In this document: piece after piece, positions 9,444 to 17,767 of the stretch
Layout of the letters: every line of letters starts with the position of its first letter
Numbering within the stretch: position 1 is the stretch's first letter
NCBI RefSeq assembly: GCF_030068455.1
Contig: NZ_JAQOSQ010000006.1
Location: 124,001 to 188,000 of the forward strand
Length of the DNA: 64,000 nucleotides
From: Roseofilum casamattae BLCC-M143
GTDB taxonomy: Bacteria > Cyanobacteriota > Cyanobacteriia > Cyanobacteriales > Desertifilaceae
Direction: 5' to 3'
Translations under genes and position numbers: made by a program
Notes under the pieces: model-generated
What the model was told of the DNA's origin: nothing
The model's input: only the letters and a program-made list of their open reading frames with translations
Database searches by the model: none

Positions 9444-10652
9444 TTACCAGGAGCCAGACTCGCAGGCTAAAAGGCGATCGAGAATTGCGACTTGTTCTTT
9501 ATCTCCTTGCTCTCGAACTCCGGCTTCTGCGGCCGCATTCACCAACTCTAACATCAGGCGCACCGCGAATGTTTCTTCTACTTCATCTTCGACAATTTCA
9601 GCATCTAACGTTTCTAGATTTTCCGTATAAGACTTGAGATGATTCCACTCAAACCGTTCCATCAATTGATTGATTACATAAGTTTGTTCCGGACGCGCTG
9701 TTTGCATCAGGTTAATAATTGGCTGCTGTAATATAGTTTGAATATCGGTTTCCGAGAGTTGCTGTCGCAGCCAGTTTTCCGAAGTAGACAACGGCAGATC
9801 GATAGAAGCATTATCAATTTTTGCAAAGGCATGAGCTTCATTATAAGTTACCTTTCCATCTTTATTGTAATCAGCAGAAGGTGCTTTCTCTCCCGTGCGC
9901 TTTTGCCCGCTCAATCCGGAAAAAAAGCTAGAACTATAATCAATATAATCGGCTTCGTTCACCTCCGGAGTGCATCCCACTGAAGGCAGAGTTTCCACCG
10001 TCGCGAAAAAGCCGCAGCGAGTTTGCAACGCCACTGAATTCTCGGGATTTCCACCGCGATAGATCGTATTAGCAAAGGAACCAGAAAAACACTGTGCCAT
10101 CATCATCACCACCGGTTTATCCGCAGGCAGAATATCTAACATGCGGGAAAAATCGCGCACGCTCAATAAATCATTGTTCCACAAAAGTAATGAATTATTT
10201 TCAGTATTGTCTGGATTTTGGATGCCGTGGCCGGTAAAATAGAGAAAGAGTTCTTTTTCCTTCACTTGAGATTCTGGCATTCGGAACCAATTCACCATAT
10301 TCTCTACGGTTGCCGAACCCTCAAGAAACGGAATTTTCGGAACTTTAAAACGTTCGCGATCGCGGCGATCTAAATAGCGTACGGTTCGCTTTCCATCATT
10401 GCCATTGGCAAAGAAAAAAGATGCATCATTTTCCGGGTTATAGCCCACATGGTTTAACACCCGTTGGAAATATAAAACATTTTTTTCCAACGCAATCTCA
10501 TTGCTTGCCGGAGATCCCCCACCCGCGATCGCCAAAAAATGCGAATTTCTCCGAGATTCCTGACATTGGTGAGGCTCCGAAACGACCTCCGAAGTGGCAG
10601 ACGAAACCAAAGCTCCAGCCAGAGTCGCCAAAACCCAATGAGACCAAACCAT
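9444..10652 (-). CDS. exported caspase-fold (clan CD) cysteine peptidase with EF-hand
   Basis: A 402-residue protein of the metacaspase/orthocaspase superfamily. A hydrophobic N-terminus (WVLATLAGALVSSATS) looks like a signal peptide. The caspase-like domain spans about 35-250, with catalytic His142 in LFLYFTGHG and Cys188 in MMMAQCFSG. The position two before the cysteine is Ala. Metacaspases have Asp there (DSCHSG), which gives Arg/Lys specificity, so this enzyme probably has another specificity. A perfect EF-hand calcium loop follows at 261-272 (DYNKDGKVTYNE), suggesting calcium control. The C-terminal 110 residues are helical and acidic with no domain that I recognise. It is convergent with the serpin gene, with no bases between the two stop codons. 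Confidence 0.9.
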   Translation of the reverse strand: MVWSHWVLATLAGALVSSATSEVVSEPHQCQESRRNSHFLAIAGGGSPASNEIALEKNVLYFQRVLNHVGYNPENDASFFFANGNDGKRTVRYLDRRDRERFKVPKIPFLEGSATVENMVNWFRMPESQVKEKELFLYFTGHGIQNPDNTENNSLLLWNNDLLSVRDFSRMLDILPADKPVVMMMAQCFSGSFANTIYRGGNPENSVALQTRCGFFATVETLPSVGCTPEVNEADYIDYSSSFFSGLSGQKRTGEKAPSADYNKDGKVTYNEAHAFAKIDNASIDLPLSTSENWLRQQLSETDIQTILQQPIINLMQTARPEQTYVINQLMERFEWNHLKSYTENLETLDAEIVEDEVEETFAVRLMLELVNAAAEAGVREQGDKEQVAILDRLLACESGSW

Positions 10653-10749
10653 AACCGATTACTCCACGATTGCTCTCCTTACTATAACGATTTCCGATTC
10701 CCGCAGCGAAAGCGCTATAACATAAAAGATATGTGTCCATCGCCCAACT

Positions 10750-11100
10750 ATGCCCTATTCGGAAAACCCCTACTTCAAACGGCTACAGCTCTACCTCTAC
10801 CTGCTTCCGATCGTCGGGTTTATGCCCTCACTATGGGCCGTTTATCGGAAAGAAGGCGATCGCCAAATTCAATCCACCGCTCGTACCGCCGTTATCCTCG
10901 CCATCAGTTGGGCGATCGCCATCAGTCTACTGCAAAGTGGAGCCAATGTTTCCGAATCGTTACATTTACCCCTACTCTTAGGTAGCAGCGCCGTCACCTC
11001 CAGCTACTTCTTCCTCAACATTTGGTTAATGGTACGGCTCTGGAGACACCAAACCATAAGGCTTCCCGGCCTCTCTCCCCTAGGAGATCGGCTGCCCTAG
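10750..11100 (+). CDS. small conserved membrane protein, 116 residues
   Basis: I do not recognise a named family. The product has a soluble start (MPYSENPYFKRLQLY), then three hydrophobic segments at about 13-28, 45-61 and 75-97, so it is predicted to be an integral membrane protein with short loops. KRLQLYLYLLPIVGFMPSLW resembles small cyanobacterial membrane proteins of unknown function. The region between its start and the divergent caspase-like gene (about 97 bp) should contain both promoters. It is followed by the repeat-bearing gap 11101-11419. Confidence 0.7.
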   Translation: MPYSENPYFKRLQLYLYLLPIVGFMPSLWAVYRKEGDRQIQSTARTAVILAISWAIAISLLQSGANVSESLHLPLLLGSSAVTSSYFFLNIWLMVRLWRHQTIRLPGLSPLGDRLP

Positions 11101-11259
11101 AGGAACAAAATAAAATTTCTCAGCTTCAAGAGGCCCGAACCAGTGGTGCGAAACGCAATAATGTGTAACAATTGCGGCTAAATGCCAAATGGAACGAGGT
11201 AAAGCCTCTCGCGCGTATTGTCCCCGACTGCGGCCGGCCCATAGCCACAACGAAATGAT

Positions 11260-11340
11260 GCGATCGCGAAGCCACCTATCGTGGAGCCACCTATCGCGAA
11301 ATGCCCTATCGCGCTAGACATGCGGAGCCATCTATCGCTC
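11260..11340. repeat. cluster of AGCCACCTATCG-type interspersed repeats
   Basis: The 319 bp gap 11101-11419 has no gene. Within it the unit GAAGCCACCTATCG occurs four times in variant form (GAAGCCACCTATCG, GGAGCCACCTATCGCG, AAATGCCCTATCGCG, GGAGCCATCTATCGC). The 22 bases at 11260-11281, which include one HIP1 octamer, recur exactly at 25754-25775. This resembles a short dispersed element multiplied around HIP1 sites. The rest of the gap up to the LCP gene is C/T-rich and probably carries that gene's promoter. Confidence 0.6.
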
Positions 11341-11419
11341 CCTTTTCCCTGTTCTTCCCCTTCCTGTCGTGTAAGAAGTGTATTCCCTTTCGTCTTAGTT
11401 TAAAAGTGTGAGGAGATCC

Positions 11420-12874
11420 GTGTCCATCAATCAAAGTGCTAATCGCCAGAGTCCAAATCAGTCCTATCCCCAACCCGCTCCTCGGCCAGTCGGTAGCGGG
11501 CTGCGATGGCTGTCAATTGGACTGGGATTAACCGGTATTGCCCTACTATCCGCCACAGCCGGGGCCCTGCTTGCCGTTTCCCTGATTAGCACTCCCCTAA
11601 TGCAAAGTCAGCTGAGTCCCGAAGAAGCGGCGGTCTTCGGCCAAGGAGACAAAATTTCCTCTGGAAACAATTTACAGCTTCCCGAACTCACTCGACCCGT
11701 TAATATCATGGTTCTGGGAATTAAGGTACTCACCTCCGATGTCGATACTCCACCGGAAGAGAGCGCGGACCTAGGCTACCATGCCTTAGTCAATTCCTTT
11801 GAAGGTCTCAGCGACACCATGTTCCTCTTGCGCTTTGACCCCAGTACGAACAAACTCACCATGCTCTCCGTCCCCCGCGACACGCGCACTTGGGTGGAAG
11901 GCCATGGCTTGGTGAAAATCAATGCCGCCAACTATCATGGAGGCCCCGCTCTGAGCGCCACCTCAATCAGCGAACTCCTGGGAGGAGTCGGGATCGATCG
12001 CTACATTCGGATTAACGTGCAAGGGATCGAAAAACTGATCGATGCCTTGGGTGGGGTGACGGTTCACGTTCCCAAAGATATGAAATATCAGGACGACAGC
12101 CAGCACTTATATATAAACCTGAAAGCTGGAAAGCAACACCTCAATGGAGCGCAAGCCCTACAATTCTTGCGCTATCGTTACGATAACTTAGGAGATATCG
12201 GCCGGATTCAACGCCAACAAATGTTTATGCGGGCCATGACCGAACAAACTCTCAGCCCCGGAAGCCTGGGGAAAGTGCCCAAAGTATTATCAATTATTCG
12301 CTCCCATATCGATACCAATCTCAGCGTGGAAGAACTGCTGGCCCTCGCCAACTTTGCCAGTCAAACCGATCGCTCAAAAATGCAGATGATGTTGCTCCCA
12401 GGACGGTTTAGCGATCCCGAAGAGTTTGATGCCAGCTATTGGGTTCCCCACTATAATCGAATCGATGCCATGGTGGCCGAACACTTCGACTTTGGCTACG
12501 AAGTCTACGACGATTACGAAATCGATCCAACCCAACTGACGATCGCCATTCAAGATACTACTGGAGAATTTGCCGAAGTCGATCGCCTTTTCGATTGGTT
12601 CTATAACCAAGGCTACTACGATGTTTACAACACCGACTCCTGGAGCGAACCTCTCGAGACGACTCGTATTATTGCCCAAGATGGGAATATCGAAAGCGCT
12701 AGAGCCATCCGGAGCTTGCTGGGATTTGGCGAAATCCGAGTCGAAAGTACGGGAAGTTTGCGATCGGATGTCACGATTCAGTTAGGCCGAGATTGGTTTG
12801 GTAAAGGACTCGCCGAACCGACCTTTAATACTGATTTTACCTCACAGGAAACGACAGAAGAGTTTGTCTACTAA
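11420..12874 (+). CDS. LytR-CpsA-Psr (LCP) family protein
   Basis: LCP enzymes transfer polysaccharide chains from lipid carriers to peptidoglycan or other cell-envelope acceptors. The 484-residue product has a cytoplasmic Pro/Gln-rich N-terminus, one membrane segment at about 30-60, and the LCP domain with SDTMFLLRFDPSTNKLTMLSVPRDTR, the GGVTVHVPKDM segment and the arginine-rich LRYRYDNLGDIGRIQRQQ motif that binds the pyrophosphate lipid. A LytR_C-like domain occupies about 365-465. A GTG at 11420, preceded by AGGAGA at 11411-11416, is preferred over the GTG at 11408. It stands alone between the repeat region and the branching enzyme gene. Confidence 0.93.
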   Translation: MSINQSANRQSPNQSYPQPAPRPVGSGLRWLSIGLGLTGIALLSATAGALLAVSLISTPLMQSQLSPEEAAVFGQGDKISSGNNLQLPELTRPVNIMVLGIKVLTSDVDTPPEESADLGYHALVNSFEGLSDTMFLLRFDPSTNKLTMLSVPRDTRTWVEGHGLVKINAANYHGGPALSATSISELLGGVGIDRYIRINVQGIEKLIDALGGVTVHVPKDMKYQDDSQHLYINLKAGKQHLNGAQALQFLRYRYDNLGDIGRIQRQQMFMRAMTEQTLSPGSLGKVPKVLSIIRSHIDTNLSVEELLALANFASQTDRSKMQMMLLPGRFSDPEEFDASYWVPHYNRIDAMVAEHFDFGYEVYDDYEIDPTQLTIAIQDTTGEFAEVDRLFDWFYNQGYYDVYNTDSWSEPLETTRIIAQDGNIESARAIRSLLGFGEIRVESTGSLRSDVTIQLGRDWFGKGLAEPTFNTDFTSQETTEEFVY

Positions 12875-13057
12875 CAGGCCTGGAGATGGAGGAGTTTTCA
12901 TCGCGCGCGATCGCGGTGGGATCGCTCTGCTGTATTGTAATAAAGAGGTGAATAACAGTCGCCAGTTGTCTTGCTCCGATGCTAGTTATCGTTAGCATAG
13001 CTCACCTGTCTATCCCCTTACAGTTAATCGTCGATCGCATTTCCCACAGAACTCCCT

Positions 13058-14650
13058 ATGGCTATTGGTTATCTCGCCTTTGTTCTCCACGCTCATCTTC
13101 CGTTTGTCCGACATCCAGAAAGCGACTATGTTCTCGAGGAAGAATGGCTCTATGAGGCAATTACAGAAACCTATATTCCCCTCATTCAGGTCTTTGAAGG
13201 TCTCAAACGAGATGGAGTAGACTTCAAATTAACCATGAGCTTGACTCCTCCCCTGGTGTCTATGCTCCTCGACCCTCTATTGCAGCAGCGCTATGACAGC
13301 CATCTTGCTCAGTTGCAAGAGTTAATTGAAAAAGAAATTCATCGCCATCAATATCACGGCCATCTCAAGTATTTAGCCGAGTTTTATGCCGAAGAATTTG
13401 CCAAAACGCGATCGACGTGGGAACGCTATGGAGGCAATTTAATTGCTGCTTTTAAGCAATTTCAAGATAGTAATAATCTCGATATTATTACCTGCGGTGC
13501 CACCCATGGATACTTCCCCTTGATGAGGATGCAACCGAAGACCGTTTGGGCACAAATTAAAGTGGCTTGCGATCACTATCAAGATGTGTTCGGGCAACTA
13601 CCTCGAGGGATTTGGCTCCCCGAATGTGCCTATTATGATGGAGTCGAGCAGTTCCTCGCCGATGCCGGACTGCGCTATTTCCTCATCGACGGGCACGGGA
13701 TTATGTACGCTCGTCCCCGTCCGCGCTTTGGTACCTATGCCCCTATTTTCACTGAAACGGGAGTTGCTGCCTTCGGACGAGATCACGAGTCGTCGCAACA
13801 GGTGTGGTCGTCGCAAGTGGGTTATCCGGGAGCGCCGGAATATCGGGAGTTCTATAAAGATTTAGGCTGGGAAGCAGAATACGAATACATTAAGCCCTAT
13901 ATTATTCCCAACGGACAGCGGAAGAATATTGGGATTAAGTACCATAAAATTACCGGGCGCGGTTTGGGGTTATCGGAAAAGCAACTGTACGATCCCTATT
14001 GGGCGCGAGAGAAAACGGCGGAACATGCCGCGAACTTTATGTTTAATCGCGAGCATCAGGTGCAGCATTTAGCCAAAATTATGCAACGGCCGCCGATAAT
14101 TTTGTCCCCCTACGATGCGGAGTTATTCGGTCATTGGTGGTACGAAGGACCCTGGTTTTTAGATTATTTATATCGCAAAACTTGGTTCGACCAAAGTTGC
14201 TATGCCATGACCCATTTATCCGACTATTTGAATCAGCATCCGAGACAACAAGTCTGTCGTCCGGCCCAGTCGAGTTGGGGATATAAGGGGTTTCACGAAT
14301 ATTGGTTGAATGAGACGAATAGTTGGATTTATCCTCATTTGCACAAAGCTGCCGAACGGATGGTGGAGCTGAGTTTGCTCGAACCTTCTGACCTTTTGGA
14401 AGAGCGAGCGCTGAATCAATGCGCGCGGGAACTTTTGCTCGCACAGTCTTCGGACTGGGCGTTTATTATGCGCAGCGGGACTATGGTTCCTTATGCTAAT
14501 CGACGTACGAAGTCTCATTTGTTGCGGTTTAACAAGCTGTATGAGGATGCGATCGCAGGTACCATCGATAGCGGTTGGCTCGAGAAAGTCGAACATCTCG
14601 ATAATATTTTCCCCAACATCAACTATCGAGTTTATCGTCCCTCATCTTGA
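13058..14650 (+). CDS. GH57 1,4-alpha-glucan branching enzyme
   Basis: A glycoside hydrolase family 57 protein with the C-terminal DUF1957 domain, as in the archaeal and cyanobacterial branching enzymes that introduce alpha-1,6 branches into glycogen. The 530-residue length matches. The start GYLAFVLHAHLPFVRHPE carries the GH57 HxH motif. The predicted nucleophile is Glu189 in GIWLPECAYYDG and the acid/base is Asp353 in LSPYDAELFGHWWYEGP, close to E183 and D354 of the Thermococcus kodakarensis enzyme. The C-terminal helical part contains SSWGYKGFHEYWLNETNSWIYPHL and DWAFIMRSGTMVPYA. Cyanobacteria usually also have GH13 GlgB, which is not in this window. Family assignment is firm; the reaction is by family. 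Confidence 0.93.
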   Translation: MAIGYLAFVLHAHLPFVRHPESDYVLEEEWLYEAITETYIPLIQVFEGLKRDGVDFKLTMSLTPPLVSMLLDPLLQQRYDSHLAQLQELIEKEIHRHQYHGHLKYLAEFYAEEFAKTRSTWERYGGNLIAAFKQFQDSNNLDIITCGATHGYFPLMRMQPKTVWAQIKVACDHYQDVFGQLPRGIWLPECAYYDGVEQFLADAGLRYFLIDGHGIMYARPRPRFGTYAPIFTETGVAAFGRDHESSQQVWSSQVGYPGAPEYREFYKDLGWEAEYEYIKPYIIPNGQRKNIGIKYHKITGRGLGLSEKQLYDPYWAREKTAEHAANFMFNREHQVQHLAKIMQRPPIILSPYDAELFGHWWYEGPWFLDYLYRKTWFDQSCYAMTHLSDYLNQHPRQQVCRPAQSSWGYKGFHEYWLNETNSWIYPHLHKAAERMVELSLLEPSDLLEERALNQCARELLLAQSSDWAFIMRSGTMVPYANRRTKSHLLRFNKLYEDAIAGTIDSGWLEKVEHLDNIFPNINYRVYRPSS

Positions 14651-14703
14651 CCTTCTACGTGACAGGTGATGGGCGATCGCAAGTACGCTTGCTGTTAAAG
14701 TAG

Positions 14704-14774
14704 TTCATCAGTGTTGTTCTGAGAAAAGGCTGTAGAATTAACGTATTTATCAATTCTACTATTGCACTGATGAA
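14704..14774 (+). promoter_or_regulatory. nested inverted repeat enclosing the DnaJ-gene start codon
   Basis: TTCATCAGTG at 14704-14713 is the exact reverse complement of CACTGATGAA at 14765-14774, which contains the ATG at 14770. Inside it lies a second perfect pair, GTAGAATT at 14732-14739 and AATTCTAC at 14752-14759. As RNA these would form a two-tier hairpin that hides the start codon. No Shine-Dalgarno sequence is evident. The repeats are directly seen; a translational switch is inferred. Confidence 0.55.
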
Positions 14775-15402
14775 TCTTGTCGATTATTACCGAGTGTTGG
14801 GATTGCCTCCCGGAGCCTCCTTTGCGGAGGTGAAGGCTTCCTATCGTCGGTTGGCGCGAGTTTATCATCCTGATGTGAATCCTGGAGATATTCGAGCCAA
14901 AGATAAGTTTATTCAACTAACTGAAGCCTATCAAATTTTGTTGCGCAATGCCTCCTCGGATGGGAGAGCGACCTGGAATACCTTTTCTCCACCAACCGTA
15001 CCACCTTCTCCAGCGCCAGTTCCTACCCCTGCCCCTTCTCCTCCTCCGAAATCCCGCCCTAAGGTCAATATTCCGCCTTTGAGTCCTCAAGACAAGAGTT
15101 TAAAGCAACATTCTTATCAGCAATTGCGAGAGTTGTTAAAAACGAAACGATTTCCCCGAGCCATTACTTTGGTCGAAGCCTTGCGCGATCGCCTACCATC
15201 AGATCCGGAAGTACGACAATGGCAAGCGATTACGTATCAATCTCACGGTCAATATTTACTCAAGCAACGCCAACTGCAAAAAGCCCAGCGTTACTTACAA
15301 AAAGCCTTGCGTACCGATCCCCATAACCGCCGCTTATGTGTCGAGATTAAAAATGACTTGAGCCGTTGGGGAATTGAGTTACCTTCTACCCATCTGAATT
15401 AA
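14770..15402 (+). CDS. J-domain protein with C-terminal TPR-like helices
   Basis: A 210-residue co-chaperone-like protein. Residues 4-62 form a J domain (DYYRVLGLPPGASFAEVKASYRRLARVYHPDVN) with the HPD tripeptide that stimulates DnaK ATPase. A proline-rich linker at about 75-100 follows, then a helical C-terminal part (about 115-205). Its LVEALRDRLPSDPEVRQW and LQKAQRYLQKALRTDPHNRR sequences resemble tetratricopeptide repeats. There is no Gly/Phe region or zinc finger, so this is a type III J protein rather than DnaJ itself. The start codon is inside the inverted repeat described separately. A decayed copy of the gene's 3' end lies at 16203-16344, beyond the next gene. Confidence 0.9.
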   Translation: MNLVDYYRVLGLPPGASFAEVKASYRRLARVYHPDVNPGDIRAKDKFIQLTEAYQILLRNASSDGRATWNTFSPPTVPPSPAPVPTPAPSPPPKSRPKVNIPPLSPQDKSLKQHSYQQLRELLKTKRFPRAITLVEALRDRLPSDPEVRQWQAITYQSHGQYLLKQRQLQKAQRYLQKALRTDPHNRRLCVEIKNDLSRWGIELPSTHLN

Positions 15403-15453
15403 GAGTCGAGCTTTTTAGCCTATTGTATCTAGCGATCGCAAACAGAGGTCATT

Positions 15454-16131
15454 ATGGAATTAGCTAGTGTAGTCCCCTGGGGGAGATCGTTAAGCGAGTA
15501 CAACGCAATGTTCTCACTATCTAGCGATGATCTTAACCAGAAAATTCTGGGTTGTGCAGACGGCCCTGCATCATTTAATGCAGAATTAAGCAAGATGGGG
15601 GGAAATGTAATATCGGTCGATCCGATTTATCAGTTCAGTGCCAGTCAAATTCAATCCAGAATTGATGAGGTTCGCTCTCAGGTACTCGATGGAGTGTCAA
15701 GGAATAAAGGGGATTATGTTTGGAAAAATATTGCCAATGTGGAAACTCTAGAACAAGTAAGAATGGATGCAATGCTTGCCTTTCTGGCTGACTATGAAGC
15801 GGGGAAAGAGGCAGGTCGTTATTTAAATGCATCATTGCCCGTGCTGCCTTTTGACGATCGCGAATTTGACCTAGCTCTTTGCTCCCATTATTTATTCTTA
15901 TACAGCAAACATGTAAGCAAAAACGAGCATATTCTTTCCATGAAAGAGTTGTGTCGCGTCGCCAAAGAAGTTCGCGTTTACCCGCTTCTGTCCATTGACA
16001 ATAATCACGAATCTCCACACTTGAGGTCTGTCATCGCCGAATTAGAGGCAAATGGAATTATGGTTTCTTTAATTGAGGTGGATTATGAATTCCAAAAAGG
16101 AGCTAAAACCATGCTGGTGGCAAGCGTATAA
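15454..16131 (+). CDS. SAM-dependent methyltransferase-like protein
   Basis: A 225-residue protein with a Rossmann-type methyltransferase pattern: motif I in ILGCADGPASFNAELSKMGGNVISVDPIY (Gly-rich loop at about 32-40, acidic Asp ending strand 2), then LPFDDREFDLALCSHYLFLY as motif IV and EHILSMKELCRVAKEVRVYPLL as the helix-strand after it. The acceptor is unknown. It lies 51 bp after the J-domain gene, and the decayed copy of that gene's 3' end begins about 70 bp after its stop. The methyltransferase is therefore flanked by duplicated sequence, which suggests that a rearrangement or insertion placed it here. It could instead be a non-enzymatic member of the fold. Confidence 0.75.
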   Translation: MELASVVPWGRSLSEYNAMFSLSSDDLNQKILGCADGPASFNAELSKMGGNVISVDPIYQFSASQIQSRIDEVRSQVLDGVSRNKGDYVWKNIANVETLEQVRMDAMLAFLADYEAGKEAGRYLNASLPVLPFDDREFDLALCSHYLFLYSKHVSKNEHILSMKELCRVAKEVRVYPLLSIDNNHESPHLRSVIAELEANGIMVSLIEVDYEFQKGAKTMLVASV

Positions 16132-16202
16132 AAAGTACGGAAAATGGAAGTATTAACTGCCGATCTGGGCAGGACAATTACCGCTGAAACTGACTGAGGA
16201 AC

Positions 16203-16344
16203 GTTAGTTAAATCTTTGTGCGATCGCTTACTATTAGAGCCTGAAGCGCATTAATACCCAGCGATTAACTGCCGATTATGTGTCGAAATTAAAAACGATC
16301 TGAGCCTTTTGGAAATTGAGTCGCCTTCTACCAGCCTGAATTAA
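16203..16344 (+). pseudogene. decayed copy of the J-domain gene 3' end
   Basis: The 314 bp gap 16132-16445 has no intact gene, but its middle matches the 3' part of the J-domain gene at about 15170-15402. The frame starting at 16273 reads RLCVEIKNDLS, then LLEIESPSTSLN and a stop, against RLCVEIKNDLSRWGIELPSTHLN in the intact gene. Upstream, GCGATCGCTTACTATTAGAGCC aligns with the codons for DRLPSDPE, and a segment of about 80 bp in between is missing. The copy has deletions and no start, so it cannot be expressed as protein. Confidence 0.75.
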
Positions 16345-16445
16345 GGTTAGACCTTGGCAAAACGATCGTTGGTTTTTTATGTTGGTTATTGTCCTTCATG
16401 TCTTCCGAGCACAGAACGAGTCTAGCTAGGGATGACAAACTGGGT

Positions 16446-16661
16446 TTATCCAACCATTGAGCTTGGAAGTACGTTGACTTTACCTCGCTGCACTGCCCGG
16501 AGTAGGCGAACCACTGATTTACGTTCGTGGCGTTCTAATCCAGAGTAGTGGGAAGCAAGTTGCAGCGTGCAGTAGTCTGCTGCAGAGACAACACCGGTTG
16601 CACCAACCGAGCCAAAAATCTCAGAGATATGGTCGGATAATTTTTCTTGGGGGGATAACAT
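16446..16661 (-). CDS. small hypothetical protein, 71 residues
   Basis: The product reads MLSPQEKLSDHISEIFGSVGATGVVSAADYCTLQLASHYSGLERHERKSVVRLLRAVQRGKVNVLP when broken into its helical stretches: an amphipathic N-terminal helix, a Gly/Ala-rich turn and a basic C-terminal helix. The composition is that of a real small soluble protein rather than random sequence, and the charge pattern would suit a nucleic-acid or partner-binding role, but no family is recognised. There is no strong ribosome binding site. It lies downstream of cysH on the same strand, 149 bp beyond its end. Confidence 0.5.
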   Translation of the reverse strand: MLSPQEKLSDHISEIFGSVGATGVVSAADYCTLQLASHYSGLERHERKSVVRLLRAVQRGKVNVLPSSMVG

Positions 16662-16810
16662 AGCTGGTAGACAAACTCATCACATGTACCATTTTGCCCT
16701 ACATACGGATCGTTTAACGCGATCGTTGCCACATTCAAGTTGTGATTTCCCCGGAGAACATTTGCGATCGCGATCGGTCATGACGGCGATCGCCACCCTT
16801 GCGCGATTGC

Positions 16811-17569
16811 TTATAAGCTGCTACAATCCAGGCTTTTAGCTTCATTATCGCTCTGAGGTAAATGCAATCCGCATTCTTGTTTGAGTCCTTGAAAACGGGT
16901 ATCCCGTTCGCTAGAATCCTCAAGAGTTAAGGGACGAGACGAATGCCAATCGCCGACGGTCATATATCCGCGATCGAATAAGGGATGATAGGGAAGATTG
17001 CGAGCTTGCAGATATTGATAAATATCTCGCGCAGTCCAATTGAGAATCGGCAAAACTTTATAAATTTCTTCTTGGCGATTAATGTAACACAGTCCTTTAC
17101 GATGGTCGGTTTGATCTCGTCGCAGTCCGGCTAACCACGCCGTTACTCCCAATTCTTTTAGCGCTCGTTGCATGGGTTCGACTTTACGCAAGCGATCGTA
17201 TTGATTCAATGATTCGACTGTAGCGTTTTCCCAGAGCTTGCCATAGAGAGCTTCCATTCGTGCTGGGGTGATCGTAGACTGATATACCTTTAAATTAAGG
17301 TTGAGTCGTTCGGTGAGTTCTTGCGCAAAGTGGTAAGTTTCGGGGGGCAAATAGCCTGTATCGACCCAAATTACCGGAATCTCGGGCACAACGGAAGTGA
17401 CGAGGTCGAGCATCACGGCAGATTGAATGCCAAAGCTGGTACTCATGGCCAATCCTTCACCAAAGGTAGTTGCGGCCCATTGCACGATATCCCTGGCTTC
17501 GAGGCCGGAAAACTGTTGGTGCAAGCTCTCCGTATCCAAGGGGTTGAGTGTCGATTGGGTTAAATTCAT
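16811..17569 (-). CDS. cysH: phosphoadenosine phosphosulfate (PAPS) reductase
   Basis: CysH reduces activated sulfate to sulfite, using thioredoxin or glutaredoxin, in assimilatory sulfate reduction in the cytosol. The 252-residue protein has the ATP-pyrophosphatase-like fold: [16 protein letters not shown] as the PP-loop-like motif, [28 protein letters not shown], and the catalytic Cys233 in ECGLH near the C-terminus. The paired CC motifs that hold the 4Fe-4S cluster of APS reductases are absent, so PAPS is the expected substrate. Unusually many residues follow ECGLH (16). It is apparently monocistronic; the small gene downstream is separated by 149 bp. Confidence 0.95.
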   Translation of the reverse strand: MNLTQSTLNPLDTESLHQQFSGLEARDIVQWAATTFGEGLAMSTSFGIQSAVMLDLVTSVVPEIPVIWVDTGYLPPETYHFAQELTERLNLNLKVYQSTITPARMEALYGKLWENATVESLNQYDRLRKVEPMQRALKELGVTAWLAGLRRDQTDHRKGLCYINRQEEIYKVLPILNWTARDIYQYLQARNLPYHPLFDRGYMTVGDWHSSRPLTLEDSSERDTRFQGLKQECGLHLPQSDNEAKSLDCSSL

Positions 17570-17767
17570 TAATCAATTAGGTTCGTAATGGATCGTGGTG
17601 GGTTCAATGATTGATATAAGCCTATCAAACGATTGAGAGTACGGAACAGATGAATTATTAAGATATTAGCGAAGGGGAAAGGAAAAGGGAAAGGGGTGAG
17701 AAGATTCGGTAATCGCTCTAGGGGAACCTGAGTTTAAGATAGAGAGGCGTTTGTCAGGAGTGAGATT

